From contig JBALWA010000011.1 of assembly GCA_036960305.1 (NCBI GenBank), positions 1 to 64,000 on the forward strand: DNA of 64,000 nt, given 5' to 3'. Made by a program: the position numbers and the translations under genes. The notes under the pieces were generated by a model. The model made no database searches, was not told the DNA's origin, and was given only the letters and a program-made list of their open reading frames with translations. Positions 44,384 to 53,595 of the stretch are shown here, piece by piece (positions within the stretch are counted from its first letter, which is position 1; each line of letters opens with the position of its first letter). The stretch is from JBALVT01 sp036960305 (GTDB lineage Bacteria; Pseudomonadota; Gammaproteobacteria; Pseudomonadales; Halieaceae).

Positions 44384-45394
44384 CTATGGCTGTTTCAGTT
44401 CAGCGATGATTTGCTTCCACATTGCATCGGGCGCCGAGTAGGGAGCATAAATCGCCAGCCGATCCGCATGCCGCCCATATTTTTCACGTAGCTTGGCCGC
44501 AATTTCATGGGGCTCGCCCTGCGTCGTGAAAGCGTCGACAAAATCGTCATCGATGCTGTCCGCAAGTTCATCCCATTTACCTTCCTTGGATAGTGCGTTT
44601 AGACGTGGTTGAAGATCACCAAAGCCAACGGCATCCATGGGAGGACGATAAGCCGGTGTAGACGCGTAAAAACCCAGCAGTGATTTGACGCTATCCCTGG
44701 CGATCTGGCGAGCCTGTTCGCTTTCACCGGTTATCACGATCGCATTAATCTGGAGAATAAAATCCCCCCTGTCGCGGCCGGATATCTCCAGTCCACGATC
44801 AACCGCTGGCAAGGCCTTCTCCTCAAGAAATGGCATACTATTAAACGGGTGAACGATCAATCCGTCGGCAACCTCTCCTGCTACCTCGGTCATTTTGGGA
44901 CCCAGGGCACCGAGCAAAACCGGTGGAGGACCAAATGGATTTGGGCCGGGGTCGAACATGGGTGTCATCAGGGTATGTTGATAGTAAGGCCCCCGGTGAT
45001 CCAGTCGGCCGCCACTTTGCCAGGCCGCAAAAATAGCTTTCAGGGCCGAGATATAATCACGCATGCGCGCTGCCGGAGGGCTAAATTCCACACCGAAGCG
45101 TTTCTCGATGTGTGCCTTGACCTGTGAGCCGATGCCCAGCAGGAACTTTCCCTTGCTGAAGGTCTGTAAATCCCAGGCCTGATACGCCAGATGCATGGGA
45201 TTGCGAGGGAAAGCGACAGCTATACCGGTGGCAATATCCAGTGCAGGCGCGTGTTCGGAAGCGACAACCAGGGGATAAAAGGGGTCCCAGCTACCCTCCA
45301 GGGAATAAACACCATCGTAGCCGATGCCTTGCAGGCGCTTTGCTTCAGTTGCCGCTTCGCCCAATTGGGCGTAGAAAGGTCCATCTATTTTCAT
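44384..45394 (-). CDS. Luciferase-like (LLM) flavin/F420-dependent oxidoreductase
   Basis: A 336-residue TIM-barrel protein of the bacterial luciferase superfamily. Typical segments: ATGIAVAFPRNPMHLAYQAW, GKFLLGIGSQVKAHIEKRFG and PPVLLGALGPKMTEVAGEVA with ADGLIVHPF. This subtype resembles the group annotated as F420-dependent (TIGR03617-like); whether it uses FMN or F420 cannot be told from sequence. It sits 15 bp after uxuA on the same strand. Confidence 0.88.
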   Translation of the reverse strand: MKIDGPFYAQLGEAATEAKRLQGIGYDGVYSLEGSWDPFYPLVVASEHAPALDIATGIAVAFPRNPMHLAYQAWDLQTFSKGKFLLGIGSQVKAHIEKRFGVEFSPPAARMRDYISALKAIFAAWQSGGRLDHRGPYYQHTLMTPMFDPGPNPFGPPPVLLGALGPKMTEVAGEVADGLIVHPFNSMPFLEEKALPAVDRGLEISGRDRGDFILQINAIVITGESEQARQIARDSVKSLLGFYASTPAYRPPMDAVGFGDLQPRLNALSKEGKWDELADSIDDDFVDAFTTQGEPHEIAAKLREKYGRHADRLAIYAPYSAPDAMWKQIIAELKQP

Positions 45395-45409
45395 CGGGTG
45401 TACTCATGA

Positions 45410-46591
45410 TCATTCGCTGTGAACAGTTTCCAGAGCGTGAATGACCCCGCGGAGTTCTGCAAGCCCTTTGAGCCTGCCAACAAAAGAATATCCGGGATTG
45501 ACCCCCGTTTTGTTGATTTCATCACCCATCAGGTGACCGTGATCTGGACGCATGGGAATACGGTCGGCGCGCCCCTCCCCGCTCCGGCGTCGCTCCTCAC
45601 TCAATAGCGCCGCTATGAGGCCCACCATATCGTTGTCTCCATCAAGATGATCCGATTCGAAAAACGACCCGTCGGCTTCACGTTTTACATTACGTAAATG
45701 AACAAAGTGAATGTCAGAACCAAACTCCCGGGCCATCGCCACCAGATCATTATCTCCGCGCGCGCCATAGGACCCAGCACACAGTGTGAGCCCATTGCTG
45801 GGGCTGGGCACGGCCTCGAGAATAGCGCGAGCGTCCGCAGCCGTGGACACCACGCGCGGCAGTCCGAAAAGACTGAAGGGGGGATCATCAGGATGAATGC
45901 ACAACCTTACTCCAGCCTCTTCAGCCACGGGCACAACTTCTTTCAGGAAGGCAAATAAATTGGCACGAAATCCTTCGGTGCCCAGAGCGATAAACTGTTC
46001 GATCGCAGCCCGTATTCCTGCCCTGTCATAGGAGCCTTCTCCACCGGGCAAGCCGGCGATGATGTTTTTCTCCAGCAGGCTACGCTCGAGGTCAGGCATT
46101 GCGTCGAACCGTCGCCTGGCGCTGGCGAGTAGTTCGGGCGAATAATCCTGCTCTGCATTATCCCTTTCCAGCATGAACACATCGTAAGCTGCAAAATCTG
46201 TCATTTCAAAACGCAGGGCCCGACTGGCATTCGGCAGTTCATACATCAGGTTGGTACGGGTCCAGTCGACCACGGGCATGAAGTTATAACACACCACTTC
46301 AATGCCAGCTGCCCCTACGCTGCGTAGCGACTGCTTATAATTTTCTATGTGGTCGCGGTAGTCGCCGGTACGGGTTTTAATATCATTGTGTACGGGGATA
46401 CTCTCGACAACCGTCCACTCCAATCCAAACGCCTGGATTTCGGCAAGACGTTTATCAACCTCTTCCTTTGCCCATGCCGCGCCCGTGGGCACATGGGATA
46501 GAGCGCTCACGATTCCACTCGCCCCTGCCTGAACAATATTCTCCAGAGAGACTGGGTCATGAGGACCGAACCAGCGCCAAGTTTCTTTCAT
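45410..46591 (-). CDS. uxuA: Mannonate dehydratase
   Basis: A 393-residue enzyme that dehydrates D-mannonate to 2-keto-3-deoxygluconate in hexuronate breakdown. UxuA signatures: ETWRWFGPHDPVSL at the N-terminus, CYNFMPVVDWTRT, the metal-site segments LCIHPDDPPFS and CAGSYGARGDND, and HLRNVKRE and RPDHGHLMGD near the C-terminus. The usual partners (uxuB, uxaC, kdgK, a transporter) are not in this window. It diverges from a second luciferase-like gene across 186 bp. Confidence 0.95.
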   Translation of the reverse strand: MKETWRWFGPHDPVSLENIVQAGASGIVSALSHVPTGAAWAKEEVDKRLAEIQAFGLEWTVVESIPVHNDIKTRTGDYRDHIENYKQSLRSVGAAGIEVVCYNFMPVVDWTRTNLMYELPNASRALRFEMTDFAAYDVFMLERDNAEQDYSPELLASARRRFDAMPDLERSLLEKNIIAGLPGGEGSYDRAGIRAAIEQFIALGTEGFRANLFAFLKEVVPVAEEAGVRLCIHPDDPPFSLFGLPRVVSTAADARAILEAVPSPSNGLTLCAGSYGARGDNDLVAMAREFGSDIHFVHLRNVKREADGSFFESDHLDGDNDMVGLIAALLSEERRRSGEGRADRIPMRPDHGHLMGDEINKTGVNPGYSFVGRLKGLAELRGVIHALETVHSE

Positions 46592-46777
46592 CGCTACATT
46601 TCCATAGGTTTAAAGACAGAGGCCCATTTCAGCAAACAACACTTTTGGCCTTACCACTTGACCAATATAGCATCGACAGTCTTTGCTTACCATTGCGTAT
46701 GAAAAGAAACCTGTACACTTCTCCAGGCAGGACACTATAGAATTGTCCGACTTTACCTAGTCGCCAGGAGAATACGA

Positions 46778-47662
46778 GTGAAAATCGGCATCTGTCTACC
46801 CTACATGAAAGCGGGCCTAACCAGAGAGGACTACCTTCAGTGGTTCCAACGGGTAGACGAAGGCCCCTTTCACAGTATTTCTTGCGGCGAGCGCGTTCAC
46901 GGCCCAACGTTTGACATGCGCGTTGTCCTGTCCGCTGCTGCTGCGGCCACCTCTCGGGTGGAAATCACCCCGACATTGTATGTACTGCCCATGCACAGCG
47001 CCGCCAGAGTCGCTAAAGAAGTCGCTACGCTGGACATTCTCTCTGGTGACAGGGTCAAGAAAATCGTTGTGGGCTACGGTGGTAGAGAAAAAGATTATCA
47101 GGCGATGGAAGCACAATACAAGGGCCGCTATGGCCGCATGGATCAACAGATAGAGCAGCTGCGGGCCGTTTGGTCACAACAGGAGATTGTGCCCGGCGGT
47201 GGCTCTATCGGGCCCAAACCGACCAACGGCAGCGGCCCCGGAATTCTAGCGGGTGTGATGGGACCCAAAAGTATCGCCCGTTGCGCGCAGTGGGCCGATG
47301 GGCTTTACGCCTGGTCTGGTAATGGGAATGAGGAGGAGTTGAAACGAAGCTTTGCGATGGCCGATGCCGCCTGGGACAGCGCTGGAAGAGAACAGGCGCC
47401 CTACCGCCTGGGCGGATTCTGGTACACGCTTGCCGACCAGGGCCAACAAAAACTCTATGACTATGTGTACGAATATCTGGCCATTGCCGGTCATGATATC
47501 GCCACGATGATGGCCGAGTCGGTTCACCGCAGCAACGCCGATGCAGTAGCACTTGCGCTGGACAATGCCGAAGCGGCGGGCTGCGAAGAGGTATTTATGG
47601 TTCCCGCCACCGCAGAACTGACGGAACTGGACCGCCTGATCGATCTTATCAACGCCCGATAA
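46778..47662 (+). CDS. Luciferase-like (LLM) flavin-dependent oxidoreductase
   Basis: A 294-residue TIM-barrel protein of the luciferase superfamily: start MKIGICLPYMKAGLTRED, SISCGERVHGPTFD, the TPTLYVLPMHSAARVAKEVA strand-helix and GDRVKKIVVGYGGREKDYQA. It is distinct from the LLM gene at 44384-45394 and shorter. GGAG lies seven bases upstream of the GTG at 46778. The cofactor and substrate are unknown. Its 3' end faces the hotdog-like gene with a 7-bp gap. Confidence 0.88.
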   Translation: MKIGICLPYMKAGLTREDYLQWFQRVDEGPFHSISCGERVHGPTFDMRVVLSAAAAATSRVEITPTLYVLPMHSAARVAKEVATLDILSGDRVKKIVVGYGGREKDYQAMEAQYKGRYGRMDQQIEQLRAVWSQQEIVPGGGSIGPKPTNGSGPGILAGVMGPKSIARCAQWADGLYAWSGNGNEEELKRSFAMADAAWDSAGREQAPYRLGGFWYTLADQGQQKLYDYVYEYLAIAGHDIATMMAESVHRSNADAVALALDNAEAAGCEEVFMVPATAELTELDRLIDLINAR

Positions 47663-47669
47663 TCCCGGC

Positions 47670-48368
47670 CTAGGTCAAGGTGATCCAGGTCGTACGAGAA
47701 CAAGCCAGCACCTCGCCCGCCTCCGTGGCAATCGCAACAGCTGCGTATCGCTTGCGCCCTTCGCCACCTAGCGGCCAGCTGTAAACGACCAGTGGAGCGT
47801 GCCCGGGCACCGGCTTTCTCAGGTCTGCATGCAGTTCGCCCAGTAGCGTAGGCACAATGGCCTGGCCTACAGCGGCGAAATACCCGGGGCAGTCCAGTGC
47901 AGACCAGACAAACTCCGGCAAGACATTACCACCGGGATCCAACAAACTGCTATCGGGTTGCCAGGGACAGGCAAGCAGCTCCCAGCTGTCCACCGGCCCG
48001 GGAAACAGGCAGAGACCATCGTGCGGCTGTCGCTGTGGACCACAGACAAAACACGTTGGATAGCTGTGTTCCTCGTAGCAGGGAAACCCTTTACTGGCTT
48101 CTACCGCCTGCGCCAGCGATGGGGGTTGCGGTAGTTCAATAGTGAGTTCGTCAGCCACTGCTGTGCCAATCAGGGTCTCACCATCCCACATCTCAAACCC
48201 GCCCGCCGCGCACTCCCGCACGTGCAAGGGCTTATCCAGTGGCGGTGGCGCATGCAGCCTTACCCTGCTGGCACCGGCGGTAAAAGCAGCCAACACCCCA
48301 CAACTATAGCCCCCATTACCCGAATTCGGCGGACCGTTAAACTGCTGACTTATAGTGACATGAGCCAT
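47670..48368 (-). CDS. Hotdog-fold thioesterase-like protein
   Basis: A 232-residue protein resembling tandem-hotdog acyl-CoA thioesterase-like proteins: FNGPPNSGNGGYSCGVLAA near the N-terminus, a central CFVCGPQR motif, and VWSALDCPGYFAAV, where the catalytic Asp/Cys of related proteins would sit. No function can be assigned. ATG at 48366-48368 is chosen with GAGGGGG six bases upstream; the longer start adds seven residues over that site. Confidence 0.68.
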   Translation of the reverse strand: MAHVTISQQFNGPPNSGNGGYSCGVLAAFTAGASRVRLHAPPPLDKPLHVRECAAGGFEMWDGETLIGTAVADELTIELPQPPSLAQAVEASKGFPCYEEHSYPTCFVCGPQRQPHDGLCLFPGPVDSWELLACPWQPDSSLLDPGGNVLPEFVWSALDCPGYFAAVGQAIVPTLLGELHADLRKPVPGHAPLVVYSWPLGGEGRKRYAAVAIATEAGEVLACSRTTWITLT

Positions 48369-48526
48369 TAAAAACCCCCTCGATCCCATTGATTTACACC
48401 AGAGAATAACCTATTTTTTTATGTGTAAACAAAGGTCACCTTATAACCTTGCATTATATAGGCCTTTATTTTGATACCGATAATATTCTAATACCTGCTT
48501 TTCTACCTGCTAATCTTAATATTAGA

Positions 48527-48543
48527 CCCCCTATAGAAGGGGG
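48527..48543. terminator. GC hairpin without U-tract between the hotdog-like and Cys-rich genes
   Basis: CCCCC (48527-48531) pairs with GGGGG (48539-48543) around the loop TATAGAA. There is no run of T on either side, so it is a weak terminator candidate at best; it may instead protect or regulate the downstream leader, which begins the gene at 48582. The surrounding 192-bp gap is AT-rich and otherwise featureless. Confidence 0.3.
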
Positions 48544-48581
48544 CTTAGTAAAATACATTACAGCTGGGAAGGATTTTGGCT

Positions 48582-49061
48582 ATGAATACAACACCTAGAG
48601 GTGTTTCCATATTTTCAACTGCGCTGGGGCTGATAAAACCCAAACCCCAAAAAGTGAAAACGCACCAGGCTAGAATGGCCACCGCAAAGATTCTGGGCAA
48701 AACGAAAAGGACGGGCACCAAGGCAAAGACGTACCCACACAGTTCAGCATCGATCAAATGTGAGGACTGCGCCTGCGAGGCCGTACAACAACTTGAAGGG
48801 CAGCGTTTTCTCGTTCGCGACGTCCCAAAGTTACCCTTACAGGATTGCACTTCGGCCACGTGCCAATGCTCCTATACACGCTACAAGGACCGCAGGGTAT
48901 TCGGCGCCGAGAGACGCGCGCTGTACAGCCTGAAATCAGACTTACACATCTTGGGCGGTGAAGAAGAACATCGGATGAAGGAGGGCCGACGATCCACAGA
49001 CGAATCAACGTTTTCCGCCTCAGATGCCGATTATACTGTCGGGGGCTGGATTAAGACCTAG
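48582..49061 (+). CDS. Small conserved Cys-rich protein of unknown function
   Basis: A 159-residue protein. The N-terminal 45 residues are basic and Lys/Thr-rich. The middle holds a conserved-looking Cys module: KCEDCACEAVQQLEGQRFLV, then PKLPLQDCTSATCQCSYTRY and KDRRVFGAERR, six or seven Cys suited to zinc binding. I recall proteins with this C...FL...LPL.C..C.C.Y...DRR pattern in other proteobacteria, without a known function. ATG at 48582 has AAGGA eight bases upstream. The last 30 residues are acidic/polar and variable. Confidence 0.65.
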   Translation: MNTTPRGVSIFSTALGLIKPKPQKVKTHQARMATAKILGKTKRTGTKAKTYPHSSASIKCEDCACEAVQQLEGQRFLVRDVPKLPLQDCTSATCQCSYTRYKDRRVFGAERRALYSLKSDLHILGGEEEHRMKEGRRSTDESTFSASDADYTVGGWIKT

Positions 49062-49124
49062 TCCACCAGCCGTTGCAATTCACACCCTGAAATCCATGCC
49101 GACACGCTGTGGAGGCTGCCCGTG

Positions 49125-49191
49125 TGTAGTATTACTACAGCTGACTTGCCAATAACGGGCGCAGCGACCTCGAACGTGTAGTATCACTACA
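49125..49191. promoter_or_regulatory. Two 15-bp palindromes upstream of ppdK, 52 bp centre to centre
   Basis: Site 1 is TGTAGTATTACTACA (49125-49139, perfect 7-bp arms about one T). Site 2 is TGTAGTATCACTACA (49177-49191, perfect 6-bp arms). Both follow GTG. Their centres are 52 bp apart, about five helical turns, so dimers bound there would face the same side of the DNA, allowing looping. They lie 115-180 bp before ppdK and 64-130 bp after the Cys-rich gene. A TATACT (49253-49258) may be the ppdK -10. The regulator is unknown. Confidence 0.6.
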
Positions 49192-49305
49192 AGCCGTTGA
49201 ATCAACTGGTCTTTTTTCTCACAACAACTCTCCCTCAAGTGTTGATAAAGCTATATACTCGCCCGCTCTGTTATTCGGCCTATATTCCACAACCCAGGAG
49301 TCCCC

Positions 49306-51912
49306 ATGGCAAAGCGTGTTTACCTGTTTAACGAAGGCGGCAAAGACGACCGTGAACTGCTCGGCGGCAAGGGCGCCAACCTATGTGAAATGACCACCCT
49401 GGGGCTTCCGGTGCCCTTCGGATTCATTATCACCACGCCGACCTGCCGTGAATTTTTCGAGGCTGGAAACCAACTGCCCTCTCTGCTGGAACAGGAGTAC
49501 CGCGTCGCTCTTGATCTGGTGGAAAAAGAAATGGGTGCCCGTTTTGGCGACCCTGAAAACCCCCTGCTGTTCTCGGTACGTTCCGGCGCATCGGTTTCCA
49601 TGCCCGGCATGATGAACACCATTCTCAACCTCGGGCTCAATGATGAAATTGCCGAGGGCCTGGCAACAAAGACCAACAATCCACGTTTTGCCTACGACTC
49701 TTACCGGCGCTTTATCCAGATGTTCGCTGATGTCGTCCTGGGTGTAGACGGAAAGCTGTTCGAGCATGAGATAGAAAAGTACAAAGCAGCCCACGGTAAA
49801 GTTCTGGATGTCGACATGAGCGCCGAGGACTGGCAGGCGATTATCGCCGTCTATAAGACACTGGCCGACTTTCCCCAAGACCCCTTCGTACAGCTAAAGC
49901 TGGCCGTAGAAGCGGTATTCCTGTCCTGGTATACCCCACGGGCGAATGTCTATCGTGAAATGAACAATATCCCGGAAACTTTGGGCACCGCTGTGAATGT
50001 CCAGGCCATGGTATTCGGAAACTTCGGAGATGATTCCGGATCCGGCGTCGCCTTTACCCGCAACCCCTCAACCGGAGAGCGCTTGTTTTTTGGTGAGTAC
50101 CTGTTTAACGCGGCGGGCGAGGACGTCGTCGCGGGCATTCGAACTCCCCTGCAAATTGAAGCACTAAACGACAAGATGCCAACGGTATACCGGGAACTCT
50201 ACGAAACCCAGGCGCTGTTGGAAAGTCACTACCGCGACATGCAGGACATGGAGTTCACGGTACAGGAAGGCAAGTTCTACATGTTGCAGACCCGCAGCGG
50301 GAAACGTACCGGGCGGGCATCAATCAAAATCGCGGTGGATATGGTTAGAGAAGGCTTGATCACTGAGAGTGAAGCGCTAATGCGCGTATCACCCGAACAT
50401 GTCGAGTCCTTCCTCCATCCGATGATCGACCCGACAGCCAAGACAGATATCGTCGCCAGTGGACTGCCCGCCAGTCCCGGCGGCGCCACCGGTGCCATCG
50501 TCTTTTCCGCGGAGGAAGCCGTAGAGGTGGCTGCCGATGGCACAACGGTCATTCTTGTCCGAAGGGAAACAACGCCGGAAGATATTCACGGCATGAAGGT
50601 CGCTCAAGGCATTCTCACAGAGCTGGGCGGCATGACATCACACGCTGCCGTGGTTGCAAGAGGTATGGGCGTCTGTGCGATTACCGGTTGTGGCAGTTTG
50701 ACCATCAATTACGATGCCGGCACTGCCACCACAGCAGAGGGCGTGGTAATGAGTCGCGGCGATGTGATTACCCTGGACGGCACGGCGGGTGAAGTGATGC
50801 TGGGCGACATCCCCAAAATTGAGGCCAGTACCAGCGAGGATTTCCAGACCCTGCTATCGTGGGCAGACAAACATCGAAAACTGAAAGTTCGCGCCAATGC
50901 TGAAACACCGGAGGACGCGGCCAAAGCGCGCGAACTGGGTGCCGAAGGTATAGGCCTTTGTCGTACCGAACACATGTTTTTTGCGGCAGAACGCATCGAC
51001 AAAATGCGCGGTATGATTCTGGCTGAGAGCACCGAAGAACGACAAAAATACCTGGACATGTTGCTGGAGTTCCAGCACGACGACATACTGGAGTTATTTA
51101 AAATCATGGACGGTTTACCGGTGACTATTCGCCTGTTGGACCCTCCCCTGCACGAGTTCCTCCCCCACTCAGAAGAAGATATGGTCGCCCTGGCAAAGCG
51201 CATCGACAAACCCCTAGAGCGCATCAGGGCAATCACTGAAAACCTGCACGAGGTTAACCCGATGTTAGGTTTCCGCGGTTGTCGCCTGTCGGTGGTATAC
51301 CCGGAAATCACAGAGATGCAGGTCAAGGCCATCATCAGTGCAGCGGTTTCCGCCACAGAGCAGGGTTACAAACCCTTTCCAGAGATCATGATACCGCTGG
51401 TGGTGAACGTGCGTGAAATTCGCATGCTCAATAAGATCATTGATAAAGGTATTCATGACGTCCTGCGTGAGAAGGCGATATCCATTCCCTATAAGGTGGG
51501 CACCATGATGGAGACACCCCGTGCCACGCTGGGTGCCGACCGGCTCGCAATGGAAGTTGAGTTCATGAGTTTTGGCACCAACGACCTAACCCAGATGACC
51601 TACGGATTTTCACGGGATGATGTCGGCAAATTCTTGCCGACGTACCTGGAAAAGAAACTGGTTGAAAGCGATCCCTTTGTCTCACTTGACCAGCGGGCAG
51701 TCGGTCGCCTGATGGAGATTGCGGTGAACGAGAGCCGGGCTCGCAAGAAAGGCATCAAGTACGGCATTTGTGGCGAACACGGAGGCGACCCACGGTCCAT
51801 CCAGTTTTGCCACGAACTGGGACTTGACTACGTGTCCTGCAGCCCCTACCGGGTACCCGTGGCCAGGATCGCAGCCGCCCAGGCCAATGTGGGAGCGGAT
51901 CTGGCGGATTAA
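49306..51912 (+). CDS. ppdK: Pyruvate, phosphate dikinase
   Basis: An 868-residue enzyme that interconverts pyruvate + ATP + Pi and PEP + AMP + PPi. Domain order is N-terminal ATP-grasp (YLFNEGGKDDRELLGGKGAN, FSVRSGASVSMPGMMNTIL), central swivelling domain with the catalytic His446 (LGGMTSHAAVVARGMG) and C-terminal PEP-binding TIM barrel (EGIGLCRTEHMFF, SFGTNDLTQMTYG, YGICGEHGGDP). AGGAG lies five bases upstream of the ATG. It allows PEP formation from pyruvate, i.e. gluconeogenesis. Its stop overlaps that of the convergent acyl-CoA synthetase. Confidence 0.97.
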   Translation: MAKRVYLFNEGGKDDRELLGGKGANLCEMTTLGLPVPFGFIITTPTCREFFEAGNQLPSLLEQEYRVALDLVEKEMGARFGDPENPLLFSVRSGASVSMPGMMNTILNLGLNDEIAEGLATKTNNPRFAYDSYRRFIQMFADVVLGVDGKLFEHEIEKYKAAHGKVLDVDMSAEDWQAIIAVYKTLADFPQDPFVQLKLAVEAVFLSWYTPRANVYREMNNIPETLGTAVNVQAMVFGNFGDDSGSGVAFTRNPSTGERLFFGEYLFNAAGEDVVAGIRTPLQIEALNDKMPTVYRELYETQALLESHYRDMQDMEFTVQEGKFYMLQTRSGKRTGRASIKIAVDMVREGLITESEALMRVSPEHVESFLHPMIDPTAKTDIVASGLPASPGGATGAIVFSAEEAVEVAADGTTVILVRRETTPEDIHGMKVAQGILTELGGMTSHAAVVARGMGVCAITGCGSLTINYDAGTATTAEGVVMSRGDVITLDGTAGEVMLGDIPKIEASTSEDFQTLLSWADKHRKLKVRANAETPEDAAKARELGAEGIGLCRTEHMFFAAERIDKMRGMILAESTEERQKYLDMLLEFQHDDILELFKIMDGLPVTIRLLDPPLHEFLPHSEEDMVALAKRIDKPLERIRAITENLHEVNPMLGFRGCRLSVVYPEITEMQVKAIISAAVSATEQGYKPFPEIMIPLVVNVREIRMLNKIIDKGIHDVLREKAISIPYKVGTMMETPRATLGADRLAMEVEFMSFGTNDLTQMTYGFSRDDVGKFLPTYLEKKLVESDPFVSLDQRAVGRLMEIAVNESRARKKGIKYGICGEHGGDPRSIQFCHELGLDYVSCSPYRVPVARIAAAQANVGADLAD

Positions 51913-53441
51913 TCCACCAGCCGTTCCTTCAGCACAAACTTGAGGACCTTGCCCGCTGGATTGCGCGGCAAGGCATCAACTATATGCAAGCGAAGCGGCA
52001 ATTTGTACCGCGCAAGATGGTCAGTAGCGAACTCGCGTAGCCCTTCGATCGTCAACTCATGACCTTCGTTCAGGGCGACAATTGCGGTGACGGCTTCACC
52101 CCACTTGTCATCGGGCAGCCCGATAACCGCCACTTCTGAGATCGCCTCGTGTTTGTATAACACACCTTCCACTTCCGCTGGATACACATTTTCACCGCCG
52201 GATATCACCATGTCTTTTAGTCGATCACAGATGAACAAAAAACCGTCCTCGTCCTGATAACCGATATCGCCAGAATGAAACCAACCCATCGTGTCGATAG
52301 CCTCAGCGGTAGCCTCGGGCCTATTCCAGTAGCCCTTCATCACGTTAGGACCGCGAATACAAATTTCCCCCTGTTCTCCTACGGGCAAGGCCTGATTGTT
52401 ACTGTCCACAATCCGAACGTCAGTGTACAGCGGTGGCTGGCCCGCAGAGCCCAGTTTACTCACCGCCCATTCAGGGGTCAGGAAAGAGGCAAAAGGCGCA
52501 GTCTCTGTCAGCCCATAGCCCTGGCAAAAAGACACCCCGTGTTCGCCCCACAACTCGATCAGCGATTCTGGAACAGGGGCCGCACCGCAGATCAATGTCT
52601 GGATGGAGCTCAAATCGGTTTTGTCAAAAGCCGGCAGTTGGGAAACAAACAGGAACATGGCCGGCGCACCAAACATATGGGTAACGCGATAACGTTCAAA
52701 GTTTGCCAGTACCTCTGCCGGTTCGAAATTTCGCATCAGTACCAATGTAGAGCCTACATGGAAGGAGCCAAGAGCCATAACGTTGAGTCCGCCGATATGA
52801 AACAACGGCGCCGCTGTCAGAATAATATCCTCACGACTGCCACCGAAGGCCAGCATGGCATTAAAATTGTTCCACATGATATTGCCATGTGTCAGCATCG
52901 CGCCCTTGGGCAGTCCCGTCGTACCCGAGGTATACATGATGAGACTGACATCGTGGATATCAACATCGACTGGCGCCCCAAGCGGGTCAGCGGCAGCGCG
53001 TTCGGATTGAAGGTGCCGCCAGTTCTCCGCCTCGCTTTCACAACTAAAAAACGCGCGACAGCATAAATTGGGGATTGCGGGTTCAACGACTGGCTGCAGG
53101 GCATCATCACACACCAGCGTGTGGACTCCCGCGTCATTGATAATAAAGGTGAGCTCTTCTGCAGTCAGTCTGAAATTCAAGGGAACAAAAATAGCACCAA
53201 GCGCATTCGCTGCAAACAGGGTTTCCAGAAAGGCGGGCTGGTTAAAGCCGACAAAGCCCACCCGGTCACCCACGCAGACCCCGCCCGCTCTCAGTAGAGT
53301 GGCCTGCCTGCGCACACTGTCGGCGAATGCGCCAAAAGTGGTGGTCTCGTCTTCGAATATCAGGGCCGTACGCTCGGGATTTAAATCCGCTCGTCGCAAC
53401 ATGGCGCTGGCAATATTGGGCTCTGCTGTAGGTCTATGCAT
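51909..53441 (-). CDS. AMP-forming acyl-CoA synthetase
   Basis: A 510-residue ANL-superfamily ligase. The ATP loop is IMYTSGTTGLPKGAMLTHGN, followed by GYGLTETAP and SGGENVYPAEVEGVLYKHEA; the C-terminal catalytic Lys is in RNPAGKVLKFVLKE. It activates a carboxylic acid to its CoA ester through an acyl-AMP; chain length or aromatic preference cannot be read from sequence. It is divergent from the formate dehydrogenase operon and convergent with ppdK. Confidence 0.93.
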   Translation of the reverse strand: MHRPTAEPNIASAMLRRADLNPERTALIFEDETTTFGAFADSVRRQATLLRAGGVCVGDRVGFVGFNQPAFLETLFAANALGAIFVPLNFRLTAEELTFIINDAGVHTLVCDDALQPVVEPAIPNLCCRAFFSCESEAENWRHLQSERAAADPLGAPVDVDIHDVSLIMYTSGTTGLPKGAMLTHGNIMWNNFNAMLAFGGSREDIILTAAPLFHIGGLNVMALGSFHVGSTLVLMRNFEPAEVLANFERYRVTHMFGAPAMFLFVSQLPAFDKTDLSSIQTLICGAAPVPESLIELWGEHGVSFCQGYGLTETAPFASFLTPEWAVSKLGSAGQPPLYTDVRIVDSNNQALPVGEQGEICIRGPNVMKGYWNRPEATAEAIDTMGWFHSGDIGYQDEDGFLFICDRLKDMVISGGENVYPAEVEGVLYKHEAISEVAVIGLPDDKWGEAVTAIVALNEGHELTIEGLREFATDHLARYKLPLRLHIVDALPRNPAGKVLKFVLKERLVD

Positions 53442-53595
53442 TCTGGTTACCTGATGATTGTTTTCGAATGAAAAAGTGGACGTATCAATCTATAACAATC
53501 AATGCCGGAGTGAAATAGCCTTCACCCAATTTGTCCCTGGATTTACCGCTGTATGGTCTCGACCAGAGGCTTCTCGATGGAGTAGACTCGGTGTT

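Noticed and set aside
53458..53595. Longer N-terminus for fdsG
   Set aside because: The extra 46 residues lack family features, and the ATG at 53596 gives the normal length.
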